Shown here in pieces: positions 7,022-14,552 of a DNA stretch of 64,000 bases. The notes beneath the pieces are model-generated. The model did not search any database. It was not told where the DNA came from and saw nothing but the letters and a program-made list of their open reading frames with translations. Each line of letters opens with the position of its first letter. The stretch's first letter is position 1. The position numbers and the translations under genes were made by a program. Source of the DNA: Eubacteriaceae bacterium (lineage in GTDB: Bacteria > Bacillota > Clostridia > Oscillospirales > Acutalibacteraceae); contig JAETRQ010000001.1 of the NCBI GenBank assembly GCA_021770095.1, positions 1 through 64,000 of the forward strand, read 5' to 3'.

Positions 7022-9652
7022 TTACTTACCAAGAGTTTCAATAGAATTTTTGATATTTGCAATTCTTTCTTCCAGTTTTGCAGCATCTTCTCTATTCTGG
7101 TTAACTACTTTTTCAGGTGCTTTATTTACAAATCCCGGATTTGAAAGTTTTTTATTAATAAAATCAAATTTATCCTGACATTGAGCAAGTTCTTTTTCAA
7201 GTCTTTTTCTCTCCGCATCAAAATCAACAAGGTCGCCCATAGGAATATAAATTTTTGCATCATCGGTAATTATGGTTACTGTATTGCCGAGATTATCAAA
7301 ACTGCTGCTGATATTAACTTCATTAGCAGATGCAAGACGTTTGATAAATTCTGTTCCGTCAGCAAAAGTTTGGTCAAAGGTTGTTTCAACATAAACAGTT
7401 GCTTTTCTGCTTGGCGGAATATTCATTTCCGAACGGCGATTTCTTATAGCACGGATAGCATTCATTATTCTTTCCATCTCAGTTTCATCAGATGTAAAAG
7501 CAAGTGACTCATCATATTCAACCCATTTGGAAATCATAATTGACTCATCCTTATGCGGAATAGCCTGATAAATTTCTTCCGTAATAAACGGCATAAACGG
7601 ATGAAGCAATTTAAGAATATCCGTAAGAACATAAACAAGCACAGATGTTGCGGTATTTTTAGCATCTGCATCATCACCCTGAAGTCTTATTTTTGCAATT
7701 TCAATGTACCAATCGCAGAAAACATCCCAGATAAAATCGTAAAGTTTTTGGATAGCGATACCAAGTTCAAACTTTTCAAGGTTATCGGTAACTTCTCTTG
7801 CAAGTGTGTTCACTTTTGAAACAATCCACTTATCCTCAACTGCAAGTTCAGTCGGGAGACCGTCATACTTAAAATCATCTGTGAGATACATCAGTACAAA
7901 ACGCGCTGCATTCCAAAGTTTGTTCGCAAAATTTCTGGATGCTTTAACCTTATCATCAGAAAAACGCATATCATTGCCGGGTGAATTACCGGTAGCAAGA
8001 GTAAATCTAAGTGCATCTGCACCATACTGTTCGATAATTTCAAGAGGATCAATACCATTACCAAGTGATTTACTCATCTTCCTTCCCTGTGCATCACGAA
8101 CCAGACCGTGAATAAGAACAGTGTCAAAAGGAACATTATCTGTATGCTCAACAGCAGAGAAAATCATTCTTGCAACCCAGAAGAAAATAATATCATAGCC
8201 TGTAACCAAAGTATTGGTAGGATAAAAATATTTGAGTTCTTCGGTATTTTCAGGAAAACCAAGTGTAGAAAACGGCCATAGTGCGGATGAGAACCACGTA
8301 TCAAGCGTATCGGGATCCTGATGAATATGTTCACTGCCACAATGCGAACAGCATTTTGCATCTTCTTTTGAAACGGTAACCTCACCGCAGTCATCACAAT
8401 ACCATGCAGGGATACGGTGCCCCCACCAAAGCTGACGGGATATACACCAATCCTTGATATTTTCCATCCAATGATAATAGATTTTATCAAATCTTTCAGG
8501 TACAAATTTTACTTTACCGTTTTTAACAACATCCACAGCAGGTTTTGCAAGTGGCTCCATCTTAACAAACCATTGCTTTGAAAGTCGGGGTTCTATGGAT
8601 GTGTGGCAACGGTAGCATGTGCCGACATTATGGCTGTAATCCTCAATCTTGAACAAAGCACCTTCTGCTTCAAGGTCTTTAACAATCTCTTTACGGCACT
8701 CGTATCTGTCCATACCGGAGTATTTACCCCATCCTTCTGCAATATGACCATCATCCGTCATAACATCAATAACTTCAAGATTATGACGCAAGCCAACTTC
8801 ATAGTCATTCGGGTCATGTGCAGGGGTAATTTTTACAACACCGGTACCGAATTCAATATCAACATAATCATCTGCGACAACAGGGATCTCTCTGTGAACA
8901 ATCGGGAGAATCAATGTTTTGCCGATAATATCCTTATATCTTTCATCATTGGGATTAACTGCAACTGCAGTATCGCCAAGAAGAGTTTCAGGTCTGGTTG
9001 TGGCAAGTTCAACATAACCGCTTCCATCCTTGAACGGATAACGCAAATGCCAGAAATGACCTGCCTGATCCTCATATTCAACCTCTGCATCAGAAATGGT
9101 AGTGCAGCAATGAGGACACCAGTTAACCATACGCTTACCCTGATAGATAAGACCTTTTTCATAAAGATTAACAAATACTTCCTTTACTGCCTTTGAACAG
9201 CCTTCATCAAGTGTAAAGCGTTCTCTGTCCCAGTCACAGGAAGAACCCATCTTTTTAAGTTGTTCAATAATTCTTGAACCGTATTTATCTTTCCAGTCCC
9301 ATGCTCTTTCAAGAAAACCATCTCTGCCTATATCATCCTTGGTAACCCCTTCATTGCGCATTGCTTCAACAATTTTTGCCTCAGTTGCAATGGAAGCATG
9401 GTCCGTTCCCGGAAGCCAAAGTGCTTCATAGCCCTGCATTCTTCTGAATCGAATCAAAATGTCCTGCAAGGTGTTATCCAGTGCATGCCCCATATGGAGC
9501 TGGCCTGTAATATTTGGAGGCGGAATGACGATAGTATAAGGTTTTTTATCCGGATTAACTTCGGCATGAAAATACTTGTTATCACACCAGAATTTGTAAG
9601 TTCGGTCTTCAACATCGCTTGGATTATACTGCTTTGCAAGTTCTTTTGCCAT
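7022..9652 (-). CDS. valS: Valyl-tRNA synthetase
   Basis: Charges tRNA-Val with valine in the cytoplasm. The 876-residue class I synthetase has the HIGH-type motif HMGH (53-56) within [17 protein letters not shown] and KMSKS in [14 protein letters not shown]. It also has the editing-domain segment ([17 protein letters not shown]), zinc-like cysteine pairs (CYRCH, CDDCGEV, CSHCG), the anticodon-binding domain and a C-terminal coiled coil ([17 protein letters not shown] onward) typical of ValRS. Length is normal. Its AAGGAG ribosome site lies directly after the T-box terminator. Expression should respond to uncharged tRNA-Val through that leader, and folC is co-transcribed. Confidence 0.97.
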   Translation of the reverse strand: MAKELAKQYNPSDVEDRTYKFWCDNKYFHAEVNPDKKPYTIVIPPPNITGQLHMGHALDNTLQDILIRFRRMQGYEALWLPGTDHASIATEAKIVEAMRNEGVTKDDIGRDGFLERAWDWKDKYGSRIIEQLKKMGSSCDWDRERFTLDEGCSKAVKEVFVNLYEKGLIYQGKRMVNWCPHCCTTISDAEVEYEDQAGHFWHLRYPFKDGSGYVELATTRPETLLGDTAVAVNPNDERYKDIIGKTLILPIVHREIPVVADDYVDIEFGTGVVKITPAHDPNDYEVGLRHNLEVIDVMTDDGHIAEGWGKYSGMDRYECRKEIVKDLEAEGALFKIEDYSHNVGTCYRCHTSIEPRLSKQWFVKMEPLAKPAVDVVKNGKVKFVPERFDKIYYHWMENIKDWCISRQLWWGHRIPAWYCDDCGEVTVSKEDAKCCSHCGSEHIHQDPDTLDTWFSSALWPFSTLGFPENTEELKYFYPTNTLVTGYDIIFFWVARMIFSAVEHTDNVPFDTVLIHGLVRDAQGRKMSKSLGNGIDPLEIIEQYGADALRFTLATGNSPGNDMRFSDDKVKASRNFANKLWNAARFVLMYLTDDFKYDGLPTELAVEDKWIVSKVNTLAREVTDNLEKFELGIAIQKLYDFIWDVFCDWYIEIAKIRLQGDDADAKNTATSVLVYVLTDILKLLHPFMPFITEEIYQAIPHKDESIMISKWVEYDESLAFTSDETEMERIMNAIRAIRNRRSEMNIPPSRKATVYVETTFDQTFADGTEFIKRLASANEVNISSSFDNLGNTVTIITDDAKIYIPMGDLVDFDAERKRLEKELAQCQDKFDFINKKLSNPGFVNKAPEKVVNQNREDAAKLEERIANIKNSIETLGK

Positions 9653-9915
9653 ATAATAACAACTCCTTAAAATAAAAAAACTTTCATCTCATATGAGACG
9701 AAAGTAATAATTCCGTGGTACCACTCAAATTGCATTATCAAAAAATAATGCCACTCCTATCTTTAACGCAGAAATACGGATTGAACTACTTGATTTCACC
9801 CAATCGGCTCGAAAACTACCTTCATTTGCAATTCATATACCTTTACACCAAACAGGTACTCTCTGAAAAGAAATAACAAACTACTCCTTTTTGTCACAGC
9901 CATTAACATATTACA
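9653..9915 (-). promoter_or_regulatory. T-box leader of valS
   Basis: This is a tRNA-sensing leader RNA. Visible on the minus strand are AGAGAG and GGTG stem-I landmarks (about 9850-9880), the T-box sequence GAGTGGTACCACGG (9713-9726) and a terminator hairpin ACTTTCGTCTC / GAGATGAAAGT followed by T7 (9673-9705). The UGGU of the antiterminator bulge would pair with a tRNA ending ACCA, fitting an A discriminator. Candidate specifier codons are GTA (9817-9819) or the adjacent GTT (9814-9816), both valine. Which of the two is used cannot be settled by eye. Confidence 0.92.
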
Positions 9916-9918
9916 GTT

Positions 9919-9947
9919 ATCATATCAAAAATGAAATTTCTTGTCAA
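9919..9947 (-). promoter_or_regulatory. Promoter of the valS-folC operon
   Basis: Minus strand TTGACA (9942-9947), 17-bp spacer, TATGAT (9919-9924) with TG extended -10. Transcription would begin near 9912, at the start of the T-box leader. Confidence 0.8.
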
Positions 9948-9978
9948 GGCAATAAATATTCAAAAATGCAAATGAATA

Positions 9979-10008
9979 AAATAAAAAACTCCCGACATAA
10001 GTCAGGAG
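9979..10008 (-). terminator. Terminator of the structured RNA
   Basis: On the minus strand CTCCTGAC and GTCGGGAG pair (one G-T pair) around TTAT and are followed by TTTTTTATTTT. It lies upstream of the valS promoter, so it closes the RNA transcript rather than belonging to valS. Confidence 0.85.
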
Positions 10009-10468
10009 CCCATTTATTATTTAATTTTAAATTTTAATTAGTGCATTGGACTAACCTCTCACAATTATTTTCTTAATACAATGAATTCCCTTAACATGGA
10101 ACCACCTCGAAAATTAAATGTTATGATAAAAATAAGTTAGTACATTGGATTTCACCTATAATTTTATTTTGTTATGGTTTAACCACAAATTATCTGCAGG
10201 TCGATAATCAATTGAATAATCTATATAAAAGTTATTAAGTTGTTACCGCACTCGCTGTAATTTCCAATCCTGCTCATAACTAATTTATTACTTTTAAAGT
10301 TTGTACCCGTCAATAATTCCGTTTTACTGCTGCCGGTACATATTCCGTTATATTATTGGTTTACAGTACGAGCGCTTGTCTGACCTGGTTCAAGATCCAT
10401 TGGACAAGCCTCCTTTCATATACTCGAACAAATCCTTTAACTGCTTCCTAAAGGTATCTCCTTTGTTC
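9979..10468 (-). ncRNA. Candidate structured non-coding RNA of unknown class
   Basis: About 490 bases with no ORF above 80 codons on either strand that looks coding, yet with a near-consensus promoter at one end and a strong terminator at the other. Hairpins begin exactly where transcription should start. P1 pairs 10462-10468 with 10426-10432, enclosing 10449-10454/10434-10439. P2 pairs 10403-10408 with 10375-10380, enclosing 10393-10397/10382-10386. P3 is long: 10369-10374/10249-10254, 10361-10366/10255-10260 and 10355-10359/10264-10268, broken only by small bulges. P2 and P3 abut, which would allow coaxial stacking. The first 220 bases carry nine GGA triplets. The AT-rich remainder (10010-10248) has several Shine-Dalgarno-like sites before very short frames. 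Possible identities include a raiA-motif-like RNA or a protein-sequestering RNA; I cannot assign a class by eye. Confidence 0.65.
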
Positions 10469-10474
10469 ATCTAT

Positions 10475-10503
10475 ATAATAGCACAGGATTTATCTTTTGT
10501 CAA
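10475..10503 (-). promoter_or_regulatory. Promoter of the structured RNA
   Basis: Minus strand TTGACA (10498-10503), 17-bp spacer, TATTAT (10475-10480), with TG extended -10. The predicted start near 10468 coincides with the first base of hairpin P1. Confidence 0.8.
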
Positions 10504-10573
10504 TAGTTTTTTTGCACATTTTATTACTAATTTTGTATAATTTTAACAACCAATAATTTACATACAAATACTA

Positions 10574-10602
10574 TTGACGAAAGCAACACAAAAATATATA
10601 AT
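10574..10602 (+). promoter_or_regulatory. Promoter of the DUF1292 gene
   Basis: TTGACG (10574-10579), 17-bp spacer, TATAAT (10597-10602). It lies about 35 bases before the DUF1292 start and is back to back with the structured-RNA promoter. Confidence 0.7.
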
Positions 10603-10635
10603 AATATCACCGAGTTAGAAAGGGGTGTGAATAAG

Positions 10636-10953
10636 ATGGCTGATCATGAAGAATACTATGAACCGGATATCCTCAGTGTTTCTGACGAAAACGGTAATGA
10701 AATTCTCTTTGAACTTCTTGAAAGATATGAAACTGATGAAGATGTTTATGTAGCAATCACCCGTTATTATGAAACTGATGAAGAAATTATTGACGGTGAT
10801 TATGAAGTAATCATCCTTAAAGTTGAAAACGATAATGGTGAAGAATACCTTGCTGAAATTGAAGATGAATTGGAATATGAGCAAGTATCTGATATATTGA
10901 TGGCAAAGGTTGAAGAAAAGTTTGAAGTGGAATACTTTGAACCTGAACAATAA
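10636..10953 (+). CDS. DUF1292 family protein (YrzB-like)
   Basis: A small acidic cytoplasmic protein of 105 residues. It has the DUF1292 pattern: ILSVSDENGNEILFELLERYE near the start, a central beta-rich YYETDEEIIDGDYEVIILKVEND and a C-terminal helix EQVSDILMAKVEEKFEVEYFEPE. The biochemical function of the family is unknown. In many Bacillota it accompanies ruvX and an RNA-polymerase-associated small gene, neither of which is adjacent here. The AAAGGGGTG ribosome site favours the ATG at 10636 over the GTG nine bases upstream. The gene is followed immediately by the probable 6S RNA, which may be cut from the same transcript because I see no convincing promoter between them. Confidence 0.85.
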   Translation: MADHEEYYEPDILSVSDENGNEILFELLERYETDEDVYVAITRYYETDEEIIDGDYEVIILKVENDNGEEYLAEIEDELEYEQVSDILMAKVEEKFEVEYFEPEQ

Positions 10954-10964
10954 AACAAAATAAG

Positions 10965-11160
10965 TTTATCATCTGCCCTTCTCGATAATCTTAGGCTTAA
11001 GTAACCCGAACAAGATTTTTAAGGGATTCATCTTCCATGAAACAGGAATGCAGACCTCCCTGTTCAGGACGTTGGGAGCACAAAGTGATTGGAGTGAAAC
11101 CCACCTGCCAATGAAGCAGGTTATTCTCAGTCTGAGACGGCTGGGCGGATATAATAGATA
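10965..11160 (+). ncRNA. ssrS: Probable 6S RNA
   Basis: 6S RNA binds the vegetative RNA polymerase holoenzyme by mimicking an open promoter. The fold can be drawn as the expected rod. The closing stem is ATCTGCCC (10971-10978) with GGGCGGAT (11143-11150), then UCUC/GAGA (10980-10983/11134-11137). A large central bubble follows. Its 3' side holds the small hairpin ACCTGC-CAATGAA-GCAGGT (11103-11121). Beyond it lies an apical rod from GGG/CCC and UUCA/UGAA pairs up to CTCCC/GGGAG around 11056-11078. Size, bubble position and the bubble hairpin all fit 6S. No ORF is present and a terminator follows. Ends are approximate. Confidence 0.75.
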
Positions 11161-11190
11161 AAAGAGCAGTTAAAACTGCTCTTTTTTATT
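11161..11190. terminator. Bidirectional terminator after the 6S RNA
   Basis: AAAGAGCAGTT / AACTGCTCTTT inverted repeat (11161-11184) followed by T residues on the plus strand and preceded by A residues. It can serve both the RNA gene and the convergent gene ending at 11197. Confidence 0.85.
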
Positions 11191-11196
11191 ATGTTA

Positions 11197-12633
11197 TTAA
11201 CTTGCACTTCTCTTTATCATTGCATAATCTTTTGCATTTACATAACCGTCATAATCAATATCGGGATAATTATTATAAGAATTTCCGTTGGGCTTTGACA
11301 TATAGTTGTTAAAATATTCAAGTTTGCTGTATGTAACAGGAGTTGCAAGATTTTGATAGTACTGAACTGTCAGTTCATTGTTGGTCGTAGTCATACCGAT
11401 GATATAATCATTTGAACCGCTGTCAATAACGCAAATATCGCCATTAAAGGCAACAGAACAAATCTTCCCTGTCGCACTTGTCAGATAAAATCTGTTATCC
11501 AGAAAGTCAAGTCTGCCCATATAATCTGTATTACTGATTTGATGTTCTGTTCCTGCTGAGTCAACTGCTGATGACGTTATCGTCAGTTTAGGAAGATTAA
11601 AAGCGGATTTGGACAAATTACTTTCATTTCCCTTTAAATCTCTTTTGATTAAATAACTGCGTGATGCCGGCTGAACATAATAGTAATCACCATTATGTAC
11701 AATAATCTGAGAGAAAACTTTATTCCAAAAATAATTATCATATGATGTAGAGTTAAAAGTCGGATTTCCATATGTCTCTCCGCCGAAATGATACATCCCT
11801 GCTTCGGAAGAAAAATAACTGTCACTCTTAAGGAAATTCGTATGACCGTAATTACCGTAAATATTAACATTATCATACTTTATATCATCATATGTTAAAT
11901 CAGCATTATACCATTTATCATCAATTTTTACACTGTTCCACGCATGAGCCATATCTTTTGAACTGACAAAACCGGATTCTATCCCAGCCTGTTTAAGGAG
12001 ATAGGAATATGCAAGTGTATATCCTGCACAAACGACTCTGCCATTATAGAAAAAGCCGTAAGCACTATGTGAGATTTCACCGTCTTCACTATATGTTGCA
12101 GCATTGCATATGTAGTCATGCAGAACAAGAGCTTTCTGCTCATCTGTCATTGAATCATCAACTTTTGCCAGTGCTTTGTCTGCACCTTTATTGAATATGT
12201 CTCTCGCCTGTGTCAAATCATCTTTGCTGACAGTATATCTTGGACGAGCATATGCAGTAGTCCCGTCATTATAGTAAGCATAGGAGACACTGCTTGATAC
12301 AAAAAACAAATCAGGGTTATCATTGATTACTTTTGAAAAAGCAGAAGAGAATTCACTAACAGGAATATTGAAATTATCAACCCAAATTTCTTCTTCCTGA
12401 TTCAGTAAAGCATTATACATATACTGGCTGAAGCTCTGGTAATTATCAATTGAAAAAAGACTGATTAAACTCTTTTTATAATATTCCTTATCATTATATT
12501 CAATGTCATAATTACCATCCTGCAAAAGTGCAACAGTTGTACTCTTAACATTAAGCATTCCGCCATATACAAACATCGGAATAACCATCAATATCAGGGA
12601 CATAATCAAGGCTACCAGTCTTTTGCTTTTCAT
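11197..12633 (-). CDS. Secreted transglutaminase-like protein with a dockerin-like tail
   Basis: A 478-residue exported protein. An N-terminal hydrophobic signal segment (residues about 5-24) is followed by an uncharacterised region. A transglutaminase-like (papain-fold) core follows at about 160-260 with the triad Cys202 (RVVCAGYT), His230 (MAHAWNSV) and Asp245 (YNADLTYDD). Such proteins usually act as cysteine peptidases or amidases outside the cell rather than as cross-linkers. Residues about 280-450 look like a beta-propeller or substrate-binding part. The end, DIDYDGYVNAKDYAMIKR, matches one half of a type I dockerin (calcium loop plus helix). GGTGAG before the ATG at 12633 selects this start over one 51 bases upstream. 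Activity and target are not deducible. Confidence 0.8.
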   Translation of the reverse strand: MKSKRLVALIMSLILMVIPMFVYGGMLNVKSTTVALLQDGNYDIEYNDKEYYKKSLISLFSIDNYQSFSQYMYNALLNQEEEIWVDNFNIPVSEFSSAFSKVINDNPDLFFVSSSVSYAYYNDGTTAYARPRYTVSKDDLTQARDIFNKGADKALAKVDDSMTDEQKALVLHDYICNAATYSEDGEISHSAYGFFYNGRVVCAGYTLAYSYLLKQAGIESGFVSSKDMAHAWNSVKIDDKWYNADLTYDDIKYDNVNIYGNYGHTNFLKSDSYFSSEAGMYHFGGETYGNPTFNSTSYDNYFWNKVFSQIIVHNGDYYYVQPASRSYLIKRDLKGNESNLSKSAFNLPKLTITSSAVDSAGTEHQISNTDYMGRLDFLDNRFYLTSATGKICSVAFNGDICVIDSGSNDYIIGMTTTNNELTVQYYQNLATPVTYSKLEYFNNYMSKPNGNSYNNYPDIDYDGYVNAKDYAMIKRSAS

Positions 12634-12749
12634 AAAATACTCACCACCTAATTCTATTATAATCAGGAATATAAAAAATTTCAATACCCCAACTTACAAT
12701 TAAAAGGACAACATAAAAAGCCACTGAAATCAGTGGCTTTTTATAATCA

Positions 12750-14147
12750 TTATACCGGATGAACCTTTGTCTCGATATTATCGTGTTTTCCGTCAAGTCC
12801 GTATTTCTCGTCTCTTCTTTTTTCAAAAAACTTAACAGCAACCTGACCAAACTGAGCATAGGAAAGTATATCCTCATCCTGTTCATAGAACTCTTTGATT
12901 TCATCTTTAAATGAATCAAGGGTATCTGTAATTAAATCTGCAGGACGGCAATCAATAATATCGTCATCACCAACAATCTTTTTTCTGAATTCAGGATCAA
13001 TATCGCAAGGTGTTTTACCGTATTTTCCTGCAACCATATCCTTGAATTCCTTGGTTACCATTTTATATCTTTCACCAAGGATAACATTAAATACAGCCTG
13101 CGTACCGACAATCTGAGAGGTAGGCGTTACAAGCGGAGGGTAACCGGAATCCTCACGCACTCTCGGAACTTCATTAAGAACTTCTTCAAGTTTATCTGCC
13201 TTACCTGCCTGCTTAAGTTGTGATACAAGATTTGAAAGCATTCCTCCGGGAACCTGATACAGCAATGTGTTTGCATCTACACCAAGCATCTTAGGATCAA
13301 GTAGACCGGATTCAAGATACTTTTCACGCAGAGGAGTGAAATAATCACGAATTTCTGAAAGGGCTTTAATATCCAGACCTGTATCGTATTCTGTACCCTG
13401 AAAAGCGGCAACCATAGATTCTGTTGCCGGATGAGAAGTTCCCATAGCAAGAGGGCTGATTGCAGTATCAATAACATCAACACCCGCTTCAACACCCTTT
13501 AAATGTACCATGGAAGCAAGTCCTGAAGTGTAATGGGAATGAAGCTGAATAGGAACTTTAACGGTTTCTTTAAGTGCTTTAACAAGATTGTATGTTCCAT
13601 AAGGAGTCAAAAGACCTGCCATATCTTTGATACAGATTGAATCGGCACCGGCATCTTCAAGTTGCTTTGCATAATTACAGTAATAATCAATATCAAAAAC
13701 AGGACCGGTTGTATATGAAATTGCAGCCTGAACGTGACCGCCGTATTTTTTTGCTGCATTAATTGCAGTCTGTAAATTTCTCACATCATTCAATGCATCA
13801 AATATTCTTAAAATATCAATACCGTTATCAATACTTTTCTTAACAAAATAGTCAACAATTTCATCTGAATAATGGCGGTAGCCAAGCATATTCTGACCGC
13901 GGAAAAGCATCTGAAGTTTTGTATTCGGACATTTTTCACGGATAAGACGCAATCTTTGCCAAGGGTCCTCACCAAGAAATCTGAGGCATGAATCGAAAGT
14001 AGCACCGCCCCAGCACTCAAGTGAATGATAACCAATCTTATCCATTTTTTCAAGAATATCTGAAAATTCTTCTGTTGTCATACGTGTTGCAATCAAGGAC
14101 TGATGCGCATCACGCAGAACAGTTTCAGTAATACCAATTTTTGCCAT
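12750..14147 (-). CDS. Biotin-dependent carboxyltransferase, OadA / transcarboxylase 5S-type subunit
   Basis: This subunit moves carboxyl groups between oxaloacetate/pyruvate and carrier-bound biotin. The 465-residue protein has the DRE-TIM barrel of the pyruvate carboxylase/oxaloacetate decarboxylase alpha family. The family landmarks are TVLRDAHQSL, LFRGQNMLGYRHY, CIKDMAGLLTP with the carbamylated-lysine region, and the metal-binding LHSHYTSG. The C-terminal part matches the PycB/OadA cap domain. Unlike many OadA proteins it lacks its own biotinyl domain; that is the separate next gene upstream. AGGAGCGG selects the ATG at 14147. It is the last gene of a three-gene operon with no membrane beta subunit, which points to a transcarboxylase 5S role. 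Confidence 0.88.
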   Translation of the reverse strand: MAKIGITETVLRDAHQSLIATRMTTEEFSDILEKMDKIGYHSLECWGGATFDSCLRFLGEDPWQRLRLIREKCPNTKLQMLFRGQNMLGYRHYSDEIVDYFVKKSIDNGIDILRIFDALNDVRNLQTAINAAKKYGGHVQAAISYTTGPVFDIDYYCNYAKQLEDAGADSICIKDMAGLLTPYGTYNLVKALKETVKVPIQLHSHYTSGLASMVHLKGVEAGVDVIDTAISPLAMGTSHPATESMVAAFQGTEYDTGLDIKALSEIRDYFTPLREKYLESGLLDPKMLGVDANTLLYQVPGGMLSNLVSQLKQAGKADKLEEVLNEVPRVREDSGYPPLVTPTSQIVGTQAVFNVILGERYKMVTKEFKDMVAGKYGKTPCDIDPEFRKKIVGDDDIIDCRPADLITDTLDSFKDEIKEFYEQDEDILSYAQFGQVAVKFFEKRRDEKYGLDGKHDNIETKVHPV

Positions 14148-14159
14148 CAATACCGCTCC

Positions 14160-14537
14160 TTAGTTCAATGTGATGATAACCTGACCTGCCTCAACACTGT
14201 CACCTTTATTGACAGAAATTGATGCGACAGTTCCTGCCTTAGGAGCAACAATATCATTTTCCATCTTCATTGCTTCAAGAATACAAAGAACCTGTCCATT
14301 TTCAACAGAAGCACCTACAGTTGTTTTTACATCAAGAATTGTACCGGGCATAGGAGCCTCAACTTTAATACTGCCTTCACTGCCTGCGGATGCAGGAGTT
14401 GGAGCAGGAGCAGCAGCCGGTGCAGAAGGAGCAACGGGAGCAGCAGTTGCTGCCTGAACAGCAGGAGCAGCAGTTGTGCCTTCTTCAACAGTTACGTTAT
14501 ATGGTGTACCATTAACTGTAATCGTATAGTTTTTCAT
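14160..14537 (-). CDS. Biotin carboxyl carrier protein
   Basis: The carrier subunit shuttles CO2 as carboxybiotin between the two carboxyltransferase subunits. The 125-residue protein starts with a short beta segment (KNYTITVNGTPYNVTVEEG). A flexible alanine/proline linker follows (about 22-55), and then a classic biotinyl domain with EAMKMEND, where Lys91 is biotinylated. The linker is the swinging arm expected of transcarboxylase 1.3S and decarboxylase gamma-type carriers. It lies between the two carboxyltransferase genes with gaps of 12 and 15 bases. The chromosome presumably has a separate fatty-acid-type BCCP, but none is in the window. Confidence 0.92.
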   Translation of the reverse strand: MKNYTITVNGTPYNVTVEEGTTAAPAVQAATAAPVAPSAPAAAPAPTPASAGSEGSIKVEAPMPGTILDVKTTVGASVENGQVLCILEAMKMENDIVAPKAGTVASISVNKGDSVEAGQVIITLN

Positions 14538-14552
14538 TATATTAATCCTCCA

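Noticed and set aside
8603-9196. 197-codon plus-strand ORF inside valS
   Set aside because: It is antisense to a well-conserved part of valS, has no ribosome site and encodes a low-complexity Asn/Ile/Phe/Cys sequence typical of a shadow frame.
10300-10400. SRP RNA (ffs) in the structured-RNA region
   Set aside because: GAACCAGGTCAG and ACCGG-CAGCAG resemble parts of the SRP RNA S-domain, but they are about 50 bases apart and the GGAA tetraloop between them is missing, so the SRP54-binding hairpin cannot form.
10391-10468. 26-codon ORF starting at the predicted transcription start of the structured RNA
   Set aside because: The ATG is within a few bases of the predicted start, so there would be no ribosome site, and the same bases form hairpin P1.
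10301-10540. 79-codon plus-strand ORF opposite the structured RNA
   Set aside because: It has no ribosome site, starts inside the terminal stem and runs through the minus-strand promoter. Composition looks random.
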